DNA from: Burkholderiales bacterium
Lineage (GTDB): Bacteria > Pseudomonadota > Gammaproteobacteria > Burkholderiales > Burkholderiaceae_C
Direction: 5' to 3'
DNA length: 37,631 nucleotides
NCBI GenBank assembly: GCA_947446855.1
Contig: CANFIH010000019.1
Span: 1-37,631, forward strand
Shown: piece by piece, positions 22,320-31,246 of the stretch
Numbering within the stretch: position 1 is the stretch's first letter
Layout: every line of letters begins with the position of its first letter
Notes under the pieces: model-generated
The model's database searches: none
Told to the model about the DNA's origin: nothing
Seen by the model: the letters and a program-made list of their open reading frames with translations, nothing else
Translations under genes and position numbers: made by a program

Positions 22320-24404
22320 TCAGTAGGGTCTGAAGTTGGAGGAGCCGCCACCACGCACGGCCGGCACCAGCGGCGCACTCAGGCGCGGTGCCGCGGCGCT
22401 GCGGCGCTGGTGGCTGGCGGGCTCATGCCGGCTGGGTGCCGCCGCCGCGGAGCCGCTGCCGGTATCAAAGAAGGCCACCGACTGCTGCAACTGCTCGGCC
22501 TGACCGCTTAACTCCTCACTGGTCGCGGCCAGCTCTTCCGAAGCCGAGGCGTTTTGCTGCGTGGCCTTGCTGAGCTGACCCATGGCGCCGCCGATCTGCG
22601 TTACCGATTCGCTCTGCTCGGCGCTGGCTGCGGCAATTTCCTGCACCAGCTCCGAGGTCTTCTGGATGCTGGGCACGATGGCGTCCAGCAGGCGCCCGGC
22701 GCGCTCGGCGGTAGACACGCTGTTGCTGGCCAGATCGCCGATTTCCTTGGCCGCCTGCTGGCTGCGCTCGGCCAGTTTGCGCACCTCGGCGGCCACCACG
22801 GCAAAGCCCTTGCCGTGCTCGCCGGCACGGGCCGCTTCGATGGCGGCGTTGAGCGCCAGCAGATTGGTCTGGTAGGCGATGTCGTCGACGATGCCGATCT
22901 TGGAGGCGATCTGCTTCATGGCCGACACCGTCTGGCTAACCGCCCCGCCGCCTTCTTGTGCCTCTTTGCTGGTCTTGGTCGCCATGCCATCGGTGACGCG
23001 GGCGTTGTCGCTGTTCTGCGAAATGGAGGCCGACATCACATCGATGGAGGCCGTGGTCTGCTCCACGCTGGCGGCCTGTTCGCTGGCGGCTTGCGACAGT
23101 GACTGGGCCGTGGAGCTGACCTGGTTGGCAGCGCCTGTAAGTGCGTCGGCCGCACTGCGCACCTCGTCAATGATTTCACTGAGCTTGGCGCAGCTGGCAT
23201 TGGCATCGACCTTGACCTGGTCGAAGGCGCCCTGCATGTCGCGGGTGATGCGCCGCGTCAGATTGCCTTCGGCCATGCTGGAGAACATGAGCGCCATATC
23301 CTCCACCACGGCGCCCAGCTTCTCGCTGGTGCTGTTGGCATCGCGCTGCAGTTCGCCAAAGGTGCCCACGTACTCGCGCGTGATGCGCTGACTCAGATCG
23401 CCTTCGGACAGGCCGCCCATGACACGCGCCACATCAGAAAACAGGACGGCGGTGGTTTCCACCAGGGTGTTGACGCCGGAGCACAGTGTCTCCACCGGCC
23501 CGCTCAGGCCCTGCATGACGATGCGCTGGCTCAGGTCCCCGGCCTGCGCGGCAGAGGTGACGCGGTTGGCCTGCTCCACCGCCAGGTGCAGCATCCGGCT
23601 GGCGCTCACCTCGGCGGTCACGTCGGTGGCGATGTGCACAATTTTGACCACACGGCCCATTTCGTCGGTGACCGGCGCATACACCGCTTGCAGAAAGACT
23701 TCCTTGCCGGCCTTGCTGAGGCGCTTGAAAACCTCGCTTTGGGCCTTGCCGGCATTCAGGTCGGCCCAGAACTGCGTATAGGCCCCCGCGTTGGCCAGCT
23801 CCGGCGCACAGAACATACGGTGGTGCTTGCCCTGGATCTCTGCCAACGTGTAGCCCATGGTCTGCAGGAAGTTGCTGTTGGCATGCGTCACGCTGCCGCC
23901 CAGGTCGAATTCGATATAGGCAAAGGTTGCGTCGATGGCGGCCAGAATGCCTTTGGCGTTCTGGCGCTCGGTCTCGGCTTCGGTGATGTCATAGCGCACA
24001 CCCAGGTATTTCATGGGCTTGCCGTTGTCGCCGAGGATTGGCGCAATCACTGCATCCACATAGTAGGGCGTGCCGTCCTTGGCACGGTTCTTCACCACAC
24101 CGCGGAAGATCTCGCCCCGCCCGATGGTGGACCACATTTCCTTGAACACCGCCTTGGGCATGTCCGGGTGGCGCGTGGTGTTGTGGCCAAAACCGATCAG
24201 CTCGTTTTTGGGGTATTTGGAGACCGCCAGAAACTTCTCGTTTACGGTGAGGATGTCGCCCTTTTTATCCGCCTCGGAGACGATGCTGGTGAGGTTCATG
24301 ATGTCGGTGCGCACCTTGAGCTCGGCTTCAAGCTGTGCAATACGCTGCTCCATTGCCTTGCCGTTGAACAGGCGCCCCAGCCAGGTTGTTTGTGTGGATT
24401 CCAT
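22320..24404 (-). CDS. soluble PAS-PAS-HAMP chemoreceptor
   Basis: This 694-residue methyl-accepting chemotaxis protein has no hydrophobic segment long enough for a membrane helix, so it should be cytoplasmic. In order: a short coiled coil (about 15-35), PAS domain 1 (about 35-145, ending [10 protein letters not shown]), PAS domain 2 (about 150-270, ending IVHIATDVT), three HAMP-like repeats with cores [16 protein letters not shown] and EGNLTRRI (about 290-430), and the signalling domain with the conserved tip [21 protein letters not shown]. The tail is a flexible Ala/Ser/Pro/Arg-rich linker ending in N-F-R-P-Y, which fits the loose CheR-docking pattern x-aromatic-x-x-aromatic. No heme- or FAD-binding residues were assigned, so the ligand (redox, oxygen or metabolite) is unknown. 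A strong AGGAGA precedes the ATG. Confidence 0.93.
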   Translation of the reverse strand: MESTQTTWLGRLFNGKAMEQRIAQLEAELKVRTDIMNLTSIVSEADKKGDILTVNEKFLAVSKYPKNELIGFGHNTTRHPDMPKAVFKEMWSTIGRGEIFRGVVKNRAKDGTPYYVDAVIAPILGDNGKPMKYLGVRYDITEAETERQNAKGILAAIDATFAYIEFDLGGSVTHANSNFLQTMGYTLAEIQGKHHRMFCAPELANAGAYTQFWADLNAGKAQSEVFKRLSKAGKEVFLQAVYAPVTDEMGRVVKIVHIATDVTAEVSASRMLHLAVEQANRVTSAAQAGDLSQRIVMQGLSGPVETLCSGVNTLVETTAVLFSDVARVMGGLSEGDLSQRITREYVGTFGELQRDANSTSEKLGAVVEDMALMFSSMAEGNLTRRITRDMQGAFDQVKVDANASCAKLSEIIDEVRSAADALTGAANQVSSTAQSLSQAASEQAASVEQTTASIDVMSASISQNSDNARVTDGMATKTSKEAQEGGGAVSQTVSAMKQIASKIGIVDDIAYQTNLLALNAAIEAARAGEHGKGFAVVAAEVRKLAERSQQAAKEIGDLASNSVSTAERAGRLLDAIVPSIQKTSELVQEIAAASAEQSESVTQIGGAMGQLSKATQQNASASEELAATSEELSGQAEQLQQSVAFFDTGSGSAAAAPSRHEPASHQRRSAAAPRLSAPLVPAVRGGGSSNFRPY

Positions 24405-24437
24405 TCGCTTGTCTCCTCTGATGTAGTGCGTGATTGC

Positions 24438-26612
24438 CTAAACGGCGGCTTGCAGTGCGTCTGCGCCGGTAATGAGTTCGCCCAGCGAGGCCACATCCAG
24501 AATCAGCGCCACCTCGCCGTTACCCAGGATGCTGGAGCCGGAAATGCCCCGCAGGGTCTGGAACAAGCGCCCCAGGGGCTTGATCACGGTCTGGTTCTGG
24601 CCCAGCAGCGCTTCCACCTCGATGCCATATTTGCCGCGCGGTGAATGCACCACCACCACGCTGACGCGTGCGGGCAGGCCGGACTCCACCGCGTACAGGG
24701 TGCGCAGGCGCACCACCGGCAACAGCGCACCGCGCAGCTCCACGCAATGGCGCCCGCGCGCGTCCACGCGCACGTTGTCGCCACCGGACTCAATCACTTC
24801 CACCACCGCCTCCAGCGGCAGCACAAACTTGGACTGGCCCACGCCGACCAGAAAGCCGTCAATGATGGCCAGCGTCAAAGGCAGCCGGATATCCACCTGC
24901 AGACCCTGACCGGGTGTGCTGTTGAGGCGCAGGCTGCCGCGCAGCGCCTCGATATTGCGGCGCACCACATCCATGCCCACACCACGGCCCGACAGGTTGG
25001 TGATCTGCTCGGCCGTGGAAAAACCGGGCTCGAAGATCAGCATGTGGATGTCGTCATCCGAAGGCACGATGCCGGGCTCCACCAGGCCACGGTTCCAGGC
25101 GCGCTGCAGCACGCGCTCCCGGTTGATGCCGCGGCCGTCGTCTTCAATGCGGATCAGGATGGCGCCGGTTTCATGGCGCGCGCTCAAGGTCAGTTTGCCG
25201 ACCGGGGGCTTGCCTGCGGCGATACGCTCCTGCGGTGGCTCCAGGCCATGGTCCAGCGCGTTGCGCACCAGGTGCATGAGCGGATCGGCAATCTTCTCGA
25301 CCATGGATTTGTCGAGCTCGGCATCGCCGCCCATGATCTCGAAATTGACTTCCTTACCCAGATTCGACGCGGTGTCGCGCACCACGCGGCGAAAGCGGCT
25401 GAAGGTCTCGCCCACCGGCACCATGCGCAGGCCCAGCGTGCCGTTGCGAATTTCTTCGATCAGGCTGTTCATGTGCAGATTGGCTTCGATCAATGCCTCG
25501 CCATGCGTCTCGCGCGCCAGCAGCGTGGCACCGGCACCGGCAATCACCAGCTCGCCCAGCAGGTTGATCACGGCGTCCAGGCGATCGGCCTGGACCCGGA
25601 TGTAGCGCTCCTCGGTGGGGGCGAATTCACGCAGCTTTTGCTGCTTGCCCAGGGCCGCGTCCACCACCTCGGGCGCGACACCGGCCTGGGTTTCCAGCAG
25701 GCTGCCGATCTTGGGCTTGGCGAGCTCGGGCGTGGCACGGCTGGCCTGCTGATTGCTCAGCACCTGCACCAGCTTGTCCTGCGACACGGCACCCACGGAT
25801 ACCAGCATGTCACCCAGGCGCGGCGTGCCGGGTATTTCGTCAATGGCGCGGGTCAGCTTCTGGTCGGAGGTCTCGGGCGCCACCACGTCGAGTTCGCAGT
25901 CGTCCAGGACAAAGCTGAACGCGCCCTCAATGTCTTCCCGGCTGGCCGTGGTTTGCAGCTGCATGACAAAGCCGAGGTAGCAACTCTCCGGGTTCAGGTT
26001 GACCAGCGGCGGCACGCTGTCTGAGCCGCAGTGCATCGACAGCACCTGGCCCATGCCGTGCAGATAGCGGGCAATCGACAGCGGGTCCATGCCGTTGCGA
26101 AAGGTCTCCGTGCCGAAGCGCGCCGAGATGGTCCAGATGCGCAGCGCACCGGCGTCTGCTTCAGCAGCTGCGCCGCCTTCGGGCAGCGCAGGCTGCGCAT
26201 CCTCTTCGGTCAGGGCGCGCAGCTGTATCACCAGGTCGGCCCGCAGGTCTTTTTGCGCCGGCGTGTCGGCACGCTCATCGGCCGCGGTGTCGACCAGAAA
26301 GCGGATCTGGTCATTGCACTGCAGCAGCAGGGTGCTGATGCCCGGGGTGAGCACCAGCTCGCCCTCGCGCATCTTATCCAGCAAAGTTTCTACGTGATGG
26401 GTGAATTCCACCACCCGGTTCAGGCCGAAGATCCCGGCCGAGCCCTTGACGGTGTGGGCGCAGCGAAACAGCGAGTCCAGCAGTTCGCGGTTGTCGGGCT
26501 GCTCTTCGAGTTCCAGCAACAGGGTCTCAATGGCTTCGATCTGTTCGGCCGCTTCGCTGATAAAGGCCGGCATGGCCTGCGCGATAAAGGCCAGGTCGGC
26601 ATCCAGGCTCAT
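24438..26612 (-). CDS. cheA: chemotaxis histidine kinase CheA
   Basis: CheA autophosphorylates in response to receptors and passes phosphate to CheY and CheB. The 724-residue protein has an N-terminal Hpt domain with phospho-acceptor His53 in CAHTVKGSAG. In the place of a classical P2 domain is a different region (about 155-330). The dimerisation helices are near 335-395, and the ATPase domain has HLVRNALDHG (447-456), DDGRGI (491-496) and GRGVGMD (542-548). A CheW-like domain (about 585-715) completes it. The frame is open upstream to 26675, but the ATG at 26612 overlaps the STAS gene stop as ATGA and gives the normal N-terminus. Confidence 0.96.
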   Translation of the reverse strand: MSLDADLAFIAQAMPAFISEAAEQIEAIETLLLELEEQPDNRELLDSLFRCAHTVKGSAGIFGLNRVVEFTHHVETLLDKMREGELVLTPGISTLLLQCNDQIRFLVDTAADERADTPAQKDLRADLVIQLRALTEEDAQPALPEGGAAAEADAGALRIWTISARFGTETFRNGMDPLSIARYLHGMGQVLSMHCGSDSVPPLVNLNPESCYLGFVMQLQTTASREDIEGAFSFVLDDCELDVVAPETSDQKLTRAIDEIPGTPRLGDMLVSVGAVSQDKLVQVLSNQQASRATPELAKPKIGSLLETQAGVAPEVVDAALGKQQKLREFAPTEERYIRVQADRLDAVINLLGELVIAGAGATLLARETHGEALIEANLHMNSLIEEIRNGTLGLRMVPVGETFSRFRRVVRDTASNLGKEVNFEIMGGDAELDKSMVEKIADPLMHLVRNALDHGLEPPQERIAAGKPPVGKLTLSARHETGAILIRIEDDGRGINRERVLQRAWNRGLVEPGIVPSDDDIHMLIFEPGFSTAEQITNLSGRGVGMDVVRRNIEALRGSLRLNSTPGQGLQVDIRLPLTLAIIDGFLVGVGQSKFVLPLEAVVEVIESGGDNVRVDARGRHCVELRGALLPVVRLRTLYAVESGLPARVSVVVVHSPRGKYGIEVEALLGQNQTVIKPLGRLFQTLRGISGSSILGNGEVALILDVASLGELITGADALQAAV

Positions 26613-26908
26613 ACAGCGGCTCCGGTGGCGAGATAACGGCGGTCCAGCCAGGCCGCAAAACCCAGGGTACGGCAAGCTTCGGCAAAAACACTGCTGGCCT
26701 CCACCAGATGCCAGCGCTGTTCGCCATGGCCGAGTGCAGCCAGCAGTTGCAGGCCTGAGCCGTCCACCTCCTGCACATCACGCGCCGAAATCTCCAGGAA
26801 TTCACGGCCCTTGGGCGCCTGCTCGGCCACCCAAGCCAGCAGGGCGTCGCGGGTTTCCAGCGCGCTGTAGATATTCAGTTCGGCAGGCAATTCAAACCGG
26901 TCGTCCAT
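26609..26908 (-). CDS. STAS-domain protein in the chemotaxis operon
   Basis: The 99-residue protein is a lone STAS domain (anti-sigma-factor-antagonist fold). The signature is VDGSGLQLLAALG (48-60). In SpoIIAA-type antagonists this reads D-S-S-G, with the first Ser phosphorylated; here that position is Gly50, so control by Ser phosphorylation is doubtful, although Ser51 remains. Its stop overlaps the cheA start as ATGA, and AGGGAG precedes its ATG. Small STAS proteins occur in several proteobacterial chemotaxis operons, but their role is unclear; a structural part in the array or a partner switch is possible. A long hairpin separates it from cheY upstream. Confidence 0.85.
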   Translation of the reverse strand: MDDRFELPAELNIYSALETRDALLAWVAEQAPKGREFLEISARDVQEVDGSGLQLLAALGHGEQRWHLVEASSVFAEACRTLGFAAWLDRRYLATGAAV

Positions 26909-26930
26909 GTTTTCTCCCTGTTGCAGTCGC

Positions 26931-26964
26931 GGACTCTGTGACCCTGCAGTGGGTCACAGAGTCC
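26931..26964 (-). promoter_or_regulatory. perfect 14-bp intercistronic hairpin between cheY and the STAS gene
   Basis: GGACTCTGTGACCC (26931-26944) and its exact reverse complement (26951-26964) flank a 6-nt loop in the 66-bp gap. No T-run follows in the minus direction, so it is not a standard intrinsic terminator. It could protect the 3' end of a processed cheY mRNA or lower expression of downstream genes. Confidence 0.7.
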
Positions 26965-26974
26965 TGTGGGCACC

Positions 26975-27340
26975 CTAGGTGCAAAGCTTGGAAACGGCGT
27001 TCACGAGTTGGGTCGGGGCAAAGGGTTTGACCATCCAGGCCTTGGCACCGGCCGCCTTGCCCTGCTCTTTCTTCTCTTCCTGGCTTTCGGTGGTGAGCAT
27101 CAGGATGGGCAGAAAGCGGTAAGCCGGCAGCGCCTTGGCGGCCCGGACAAATTCAATACCGTTCATCACCGGCATGTTGACATCGCAGACCACCATGTTG
27201 ATCTGGCGCCCGTCCAGCAAGCCCAGGGCCGCTTTTCCGTCGCCCGCCTCCAGCACGTTGTAACCGGCACCGGCCAAAGCCATCTTCACCACCTGGCGCA
27301 GGCTTGCAGAATCGTCCACCACCAATATCGTCTTTGCCAT
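26975..27340 (-). CDS. cheY: CheY-like response regulator
   Basis: CheY-P binds the flagellar switch to change rotation sense. The 121-residue protein is a lone receiver domain with Asp9-Asp10 in VVDDSAS, phospho-acceptor Asp53 in VCDVNMP, Thr83-Thr84 in MLTTES and Lys105 in MVKPF. The frame runs on to 27580, but the ATG at 27340 is preceded by GAGGGTGG and starts the domain correctly. It is the first recognised gene of the operon; the STAS gene, cheA, mcp, cheW, cheR, cheD and cheB follow. It could be CheY proper or a paralog acting as a phosphate sink, since other che loci may exist outside the window. Confidence 0.92.
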   Translation of the reverse strand: MAKTILVVDDSASLRQVVKMALAGAGYNVLEAGDGKAALGLLDGRQINMVVCDVNMPVMNGIEFVRAAKALPAYRFLPILMLTTESQEEKKEQGKAAGAKAWMVKPFAPTQLVNAVSKLCT

Positions 27341-27350
27341 ATCCACCCTC

Positions 27351-27669
27351 TTAGAAAAAAGTCGCCACGCTGCTGCAAGCGGCAGGGGCACCCGCATCAC
27401 CAGCTGCCGGCGCGTACGGGCGCACGGGGGCGGGGTTTGCGGCGCAGCCATGGCGCAGGGCCTGGGCATCCTGTCGGGACGGGCCTCGGGTCGATTGCAG
27501 GTAGGGGACGATGTTGAGAAAGGACAGCACCGTGTGCGATGCCGCCGCTGGGCGTGCCCACACCGGTATGACAACCGCACACAGCTTGAACAGTGTGTGT
27601 GCCGCTTGCGCTACGGCTGCAGTATCTGAGGTGGTGGACATCCAGATTGAAATAGTATTTTTGACGCAT
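27351..27669 (-). pseudogene. possible frameshifted gene remnant upstream of cheY
   Basis: I do not recognise a complete gene here. An ATG at 27669 has an excellent Shine-Dalgarno sequence (GGAG at 27675-27678) and opens a frame beginning MRQKYYFNLD, which then becomes Arg/Pro-rich and unconvincing. A second frame, shifted by one and starting with an ATG at 27641, reads on to a TAA at 27351 and contains the more protein-like stretch AAHTLFKLCAVVIPVWAR. Joining the start of the first frame to the second would need one frameshift. A short functional protein of 96 residues from 27641 cannot be excluded. Position (10 bp before cheY, same strand) suggests a chemotaxis-linked gene that has decayed. 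Confidence 0.35.
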
Positions 27670-27801
27670 GTTAGCTCCAAAAACCACTTCAGTGGAACGC
27701 GGACCGTCGATTCAGGAAGCCGGTGGCCGCTTTTTTTTGATTATTGAGACAAGCCGGTCAAAGGCGGCTGGTTGGTCGCCTTCGCCGGACTGCCAGCCGA
27801 G
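27670..27801. other. AT-rich spacer before the chemotaxis operon
   Basis: This spacer holds a run of eight Ts (plus strand, 27731-27738), an AT-rich AATAAT (minus, 27740-27745) and a TTGACC (minus, 27756-27761). The last two are only 10 bp apart, too close for a normal sigma70 promoter. A 7-bp stem (27765-27771 with 27793-27799) lies just after the pgk stop but lacks a T-run. No convincing sigma28 flagellar-type promoter was found. Confidence 0.3.
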
Positions 27802-28995
27802 CTACTGCGCGGCGCGCTTGCTCAGAATTTCAAAGGCCGGCAGGGTCTTGCCTTCCAGCACTTCCAGGAAAGCGCCGCCACCGGTGGAGATGTAGCCGAT
27901 CTTGTCTTCGATACCGTACTTGGCAATGGCCGCCAGCGTGTCGCCGCCACCGGCGATCGAGAAGGCGCTGGACTCGGCAATCGCATGCGCGATGGTCTTG
28001 GTGCCGTTCTCAAACGCGGCAAATTCGAACACGCCCACCGGGCCGTTCCAGACAATGGTGCCGGCCTTCTTCAGTTGCTCTGCCAGGGCCTGGGCCGTGA
28101 CCGGGCCGATGTCCAGAATCAGGTCATCGTCTTCCACTTCGGTGGCCAGTTTGGTGGTAGCCACGGCGTCAGGCGAGAAGCTCTTGGCGGTCACCACGTC
28201 GGTGGGGATGGGCACGGCCGCACCGCGCGCGCGCATGGCCTCGATCACGGCGGTGGCCTCGGCCAGCAGATCGGGCTCGGCCAGGCTCTTGCCGATCTTC
28301 AGACCGGCCGCCAGCAGGAAGGTGTTGGCAATGCCGCCGCCCACAATCAGCTGGTCCACATTGGCTGCCAGGGCCTTGAGGATGGTCAGCTTGGTGGACA
28401 CCTTGGAGCCGGCAACGATGGCCACCAGCGGGCGCTTGGGTGCCAGCAGGGCCTTGGAGATGGCGTCCATTTCAGCCGCCAGCAGCGGGCCGGCACAGGC
28501 AATGGGCGCGAACTGGGCGATGCCGTAGGTGCTGGCCTCGGCGCGGTGGGCGGTGCCGAAGGCATCGTGCACAAAGATGTCGCACAGGGCGGCCATTTTT
28601 TGGGCCAGCGCTTCGTTGTTCTTCTTCTCGCCCTTGTTGACGCGGCAGTTTTCCAGCATCACCAGCTCGCCAGGTGCCACGCTCACGCCGTCGACCCAGT
28701 TGGCCAGCACCGGGATTTCGCGGCCCATGAGCTCGCCCATGCGGCGGGCCACCGGGGCCAGCGAGTCTGCGGGTTTGAATTCACCTTCGGTCGGGCGACC
28801 CAGGTGCGAGGTAACCATGACGGCAGCACCGGCCTTGAGGGCCACCTCAATGCAGGGCACGCTGGCACGCACGCGGGTGTCTTCGGTGATGTTGCCGGCA
28901 TCGTCCTGCGGCACGTTCAGGTCGGCACGGATAAACACGCGTTTGCCGGCCACTTTGCCTTGGGCGCACAGATCAGAAAAACGGATAACGTTCAT
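27802..28995 (-). CDS. pgk: phosphoglycerate kinase
   Basis: Pgk transfers phosphate between 1,3-bisphosphoglycerate and ADP in glycolysis and gluconeogenesis. The 397-residue length is typical. Motifs are RADLNVP (23-29), TSHLGRP (62-68), the HDAFGTAHR segment, [18 protein letters not shown] and the nucleotide-binding GGGDTLAAI. The frame extends upstream, but the ATG at 28995 is chosen because AAGGTGA lies 5 nt before it and the family N-terminus MNVIRFSDL begins there. In the Burkholderiales order I recall, pgk is next to pyk; here about 10 kb of chemotaxis and signalling genes lies between them. Confidence 0.97.
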   Translation of the reverse strand: MNVIRFSDLCAQGKVAGKRVFIRADLNVPQDDAGNITEDTRVRASVPCIEVALKAGAAVMVTSHLGRPTEGEFKPADSLAPVARRMGELMGREIPVLANWVDGVSVAPGELVMLENCRVNKGEKKNNEALAQKMAALCDIFVHDAFGTAHRAEASTYGIAQFAPIACAGPLLAAEMDAISKALLAPKRPLVAIVAGSKVSTKLTILKALAANVDQLIVGGGIANTFLLAAGLKIGKSLAEPDLLAEATAVIEAMRARGAAVPIPTDVVTAKSFSPDAVATTKLATEVEDDDLILDIGPVTAQALAEQLKKAGTIVWNGPVGVFEFAAFENGTKTIAHAIAESSAFSIAGGGDTLAAIAKYGIEDKIGYISTGGGAFLEVLEGKTLPAFEILSKRAAQ

Positions 28996-29033
28996 GGAAT
29001 CACCTTCGGTTGAGATCAAAAAGAGTTGCGCGG

Positions 29034-29039
29034 ATTGTA
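29034..29039 (-). promoter_or_regulatory. -10 hexamer TACAAT before pgk
   Basis: On the minus strand TACAAT (5 of 6 to TATAAT) would start transcription near 29027, giving a leader of about 32 nt that includes the Shine-Dalgarno sequence. The -35 position is not convincing. Confidence 0.35.
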
Positions 29040-29101
29040 GAAGCCGCCACCTGCCGGGATGCTGATGCCGATCAAGCCCGGTACGTAACCCCCGGCGCAA
29101 G

Positions 29102-29464
29102 TTACCAGCCCAGGCCTATGTGCAAGGGCAGGTACACGGCCATGCCGCAGACGATGGCGCCCAGCACCACCTGCCCGGCGCCGCGGCGCAGGAAGAAATA
29201 CGCCATGCCGGCGGCCACGCCGTAGAGCCGCGCATCCTGCAGGCTGTGAATCAGATGGCCCTGGCTCATCACCACTTCCGGCGCAATCACCGCCGACAGG
29301 GCCGCCATGGGCGCGTATTGCAAGCCGCGCCGGGCCCAGTCCGGCAGCGTCCACTCCCGGCTGGAGAGAAAGAAGAAGCAGCGCGCCAGCACCGAGACGC
29401 AGGCGAGCGCCGCAATCGTGGCCATATGACCCAGGTTGACGTCTGCGCTGAACAGGGCGCCCAC
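29102..29464 (-). CDS. azlD: AzlD-family transporter subunit
   Basis: AzlD is the small membrane partner of AzlC in branched-chain amino acid export. The protein has about four hydrophobic segments, with the family-typical [31 protein letters not shown] and MAYFFLRRG. The start is uncertain: the GTG at 29464 lies 1 nt after the azlC stop and gives 120 residues, while the ATG at 29425 gives 107. I chose the GTG because the family usually has about ten residues before the first membrane helix. It follows azlC directly, in def-fmt-azlC-azlD order. Confidence 0.85.
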   Translation of the reverse strand: MGALFSADVNLGHMATIAALACVSVLARCFFFLSSREWTLPDWARRGLQYAPMAALSAVIAPEVVMSQGHLIHSLQDARLYGVAAGMAYFFLRRGAGQVVLGAIVCGMAVYLPLHIGLGW

Positions 29465-29465
29465 G

Positions 29466-30209
29466 TTATTGCGCCGCCTTGGAAGGTGCTGCAGCACCCC
29501 AGGGGGTCTTTTCTAGCAACAAGCACAGGGCTACCGCTGCCGCAATCGCCACCAGAATATTGAGCTTCATGGGCAGGGCAAAGGCCGCCACCCCGGCGCA
29601 AGCCGCCACGCCGCCGGCGACCCAACGCAGCCGGCTGGAGGCCAGCGAGCAGGTCATGCCCACCAGCGCCAGGATGCCGGCAAAGCCCAGCCCCCAGGTG
29701 GTAGGAATGAAGTTGGCCAACACCACGCCGATCAGGCTGCTGCTGGTCCAGCTGAACCAGTTGATGCTGCCATTGCCCAGCAGATAGGCCATCTGTGCGA
29801 AGCGGCCTGCCTCATCGGTGGCGGGTTGCGGATGCTGCTTGATGAACAGCACATAGGTCAGGTCTCCCGTCAGGTAGCCGGTGAGCAGGCGCAGCCGCAG
29901 GGGCAGGTGCATGACGTAGTGCCGCATGTGGGCACTGAACACCACAAAGCGCAAATTGACACAGAAGGCCGTGGCCAGAATCACCCACACCGGCGCGCCG
30001 CCCAGCATGAGTGGAATGGCAGCCAGCTGTGCGCTGCCGGCAAACACGGTCGCCGCCATGAACAAGGCCTCCACCGTTCCCATGCCCGACTTGACCATCG
30101 CCACGCCGGTCATCAGGCCCCAGGCGGCAATGCCGGGGGCCACGGCTGCCATATCGGCAAAGCCACGGCGAAACTGCGGGTGCCGGATCAGGGCGCGTGG
30201 CGAAAGCAT
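29466..30209 (-). CDS. azlC: AzlC-family branched-chain amino acid exporter subunit
   Basis: AzlC is the large inner-membrane subunit of the AzlCD branched-chain amino acid exporter. The 247-residue protein has several hydrophobic helices and the family motifs FAGSAQLAAIPLM, NLRFVVFSAHMR and TGYLTGDLTYVLF. The start reads GTGATG; I chose the ATG at 30209, which overlaps the fmt stop by one base (TGATG), although the GTG at 30212 is possible. Coupling to fmt looks like operon packing without functional link. The transported substrate is inferred from the family only. Confidence 0.92.
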   Translation of the reverse strand: MLSPRALIRHPQFRRGFADMAAVAPGIAAWGLMTGVAMVKSGMGTVEALFMAATVFAGSAQLAAIPLMLGGAPVWVILATAFCVNLRFVVFSAHMRHYVMHLPLRLRLLTGYLTGDLTYVLFIKQHPQPATDEAGRFAQMAYLLGNGSINWFSWTSSSLIGVVLANFIPTTWGLGFAGILALVGMTCSLASSRLRWVAGGVAACAGVAAFALPMKLNILVAIAAAVALCLLLEKTPWGAAAPSKAAQ

Positions 30210-31246
30210 CACAGAGCGGCCGCGCCGCCAGGCTGGGCAATGGGTTCACATTGCATGCCGGGCTGGACTGCAAAGCCGCGCAAGAAATCCTCCACGGCCA
30301 AGCGCTTGCCCCCGGGACGCTGCAATTCCTGCAACAGCACCGTGCCGCCCGACGCAGCGACAGCAATACCCGCAGGCGTCACAGCCATCACGGTGCCGGC
30401 GGCGGCGTCACCGCCATCGGGCCCCGGCGCGGCACGCCAGATCTTGATGGTTTCGCCATGCAGCACGGCCGTGGCACCGGGAAAAGGATTGAAGGCGCGC
30501 ACACGGCGGCAGATCACCTGCGCGTCAAGGCGCCAGTCGATCGCAGCCTCGTGTTTTTCGATTTTGTGGGCATAGCTCACACCTTCTGCGGGTTGTTTGA
30601 CGGCCGGCAAGGCCTGCTGCACGGCCAAGTCCAGGGCATTGACAATCAGGCTGGCACCCAGCTCCGCCACCTTGTCATGCAAGGAAGCTGTGCTGTCATC
30701 CGGCGCAATGGCCAAGGCCTGCTGCAACAGCATGTCGCCGGTATCCAGCCCTGCATCCATTTGCATGATGGTGACGCCGGTATGGCTGTCGCCGGCCTCA
30801 ATAGCGCGGTGAATCGGCGCCGCACCGCGCCAGCGCGGCAGCAGCGAGCCGTGGATATTCAGGCAACCCAGGCGGGCACGGCCATCGGCATGCGGCGCTT
30901 GCATCGCGTCCAGCACCCATTGCGGCAGGATCAGGCCATAGGCCGCGACTACCATCACATCGGCATCGGCGGCCAGAATGGCTTCGCGCGCGGCGGCGGC
31001 ATCGGCGGCGTATTTGCCATCCAGCCGCAGCCCCTGCGGTTGCGCCACTGACAAGCCCTGGTCCAGGGCAAACTGCTTGACGCTGGAGGCCTGCAGCTTC
31101 ATGCCGCGTCCGGCCGGGCGGTCGGGCTGGCTCAGCACCAGCACGATGTCTGCGCCGGCAGCATGCAGACGCTCCAGGGCCAGCCGGGCAAATTCCGGCG
31201 TACCGGCAAAAATGACTTTGAGGGCGTGGTCGGCGACCGGGCTCAA
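30209..31246 (-). CDS. fmt: methionyl-tRNA formyltransferase
   Basis: Fmt formylates initiator Met-tRNA using 10-formyltetrahydrofolate. The 345-residue protein has [10 protein letters not shown] (11-20) and the catalytic residues Asn130 and His132 in [17 protein letters not shown] and Asp168 in [13 protein letters not shown]-terminal tRNA-binding domain covers about 240-330, with AFNPFPGA. No ATG or GTG lies in frame before the family core, and the best start is a TTG at 31246 that overlaps the def stop as TTGA, so synthesis is probably by coupled reinitiation. def and fmt act at the two ends of the same N-terminal formyl cycle and are commonly paired. Confidence 0.95.
   Translation of the reverse strand: MSPVADHALKVIFAGTPEFARLALERLHAAGADIVLVLSQPDRPAGRGMKLQASSVKQFALDQGLSVAQPQGLRLDGKYAADAAAAREAILAADADVMVVAAYGLILPQWVLDAMQAPHADGRARLGCLNIHGSLLPRWRGAAPIHRAIEAGDSHTGVTIMQMDAGLDTGDMLLQQALAIAPDDSTASLHDKVAELGASLIVNALDLAVQQALPAVKQPAEGVSYAHKIEKHEAAIDWRLDAQVICRRVRAFNPFPGATAVLHGETIKIWRAAPGPDGGDAAAGTVMAVTPAGIAVAASGGTVLLQELQRPGGKRLAVEDFLRGFAVQPGMQCEPIAQPGGAAAL

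Noticed and set aside
24645-26024. Long plus-strand frame opposite cheA
   Set aside because: Low-complexity His/Gln/Ala translation and exact overlap with the ATPase and regulatory regions of cheA.
27731-27738. Run of eight Ts on the plus strand as a terminator tail
   Set aside because: Only a bulged stem precedes it, and no plus-strand gene lies upstream to be terminated.
27740-27761. TTGACC and AATAAT as a promoter of the chemotaxis operon
   Set aside because: The two hexamers are 10 bp apart, far below the 16-18 bp needed by sigma70.
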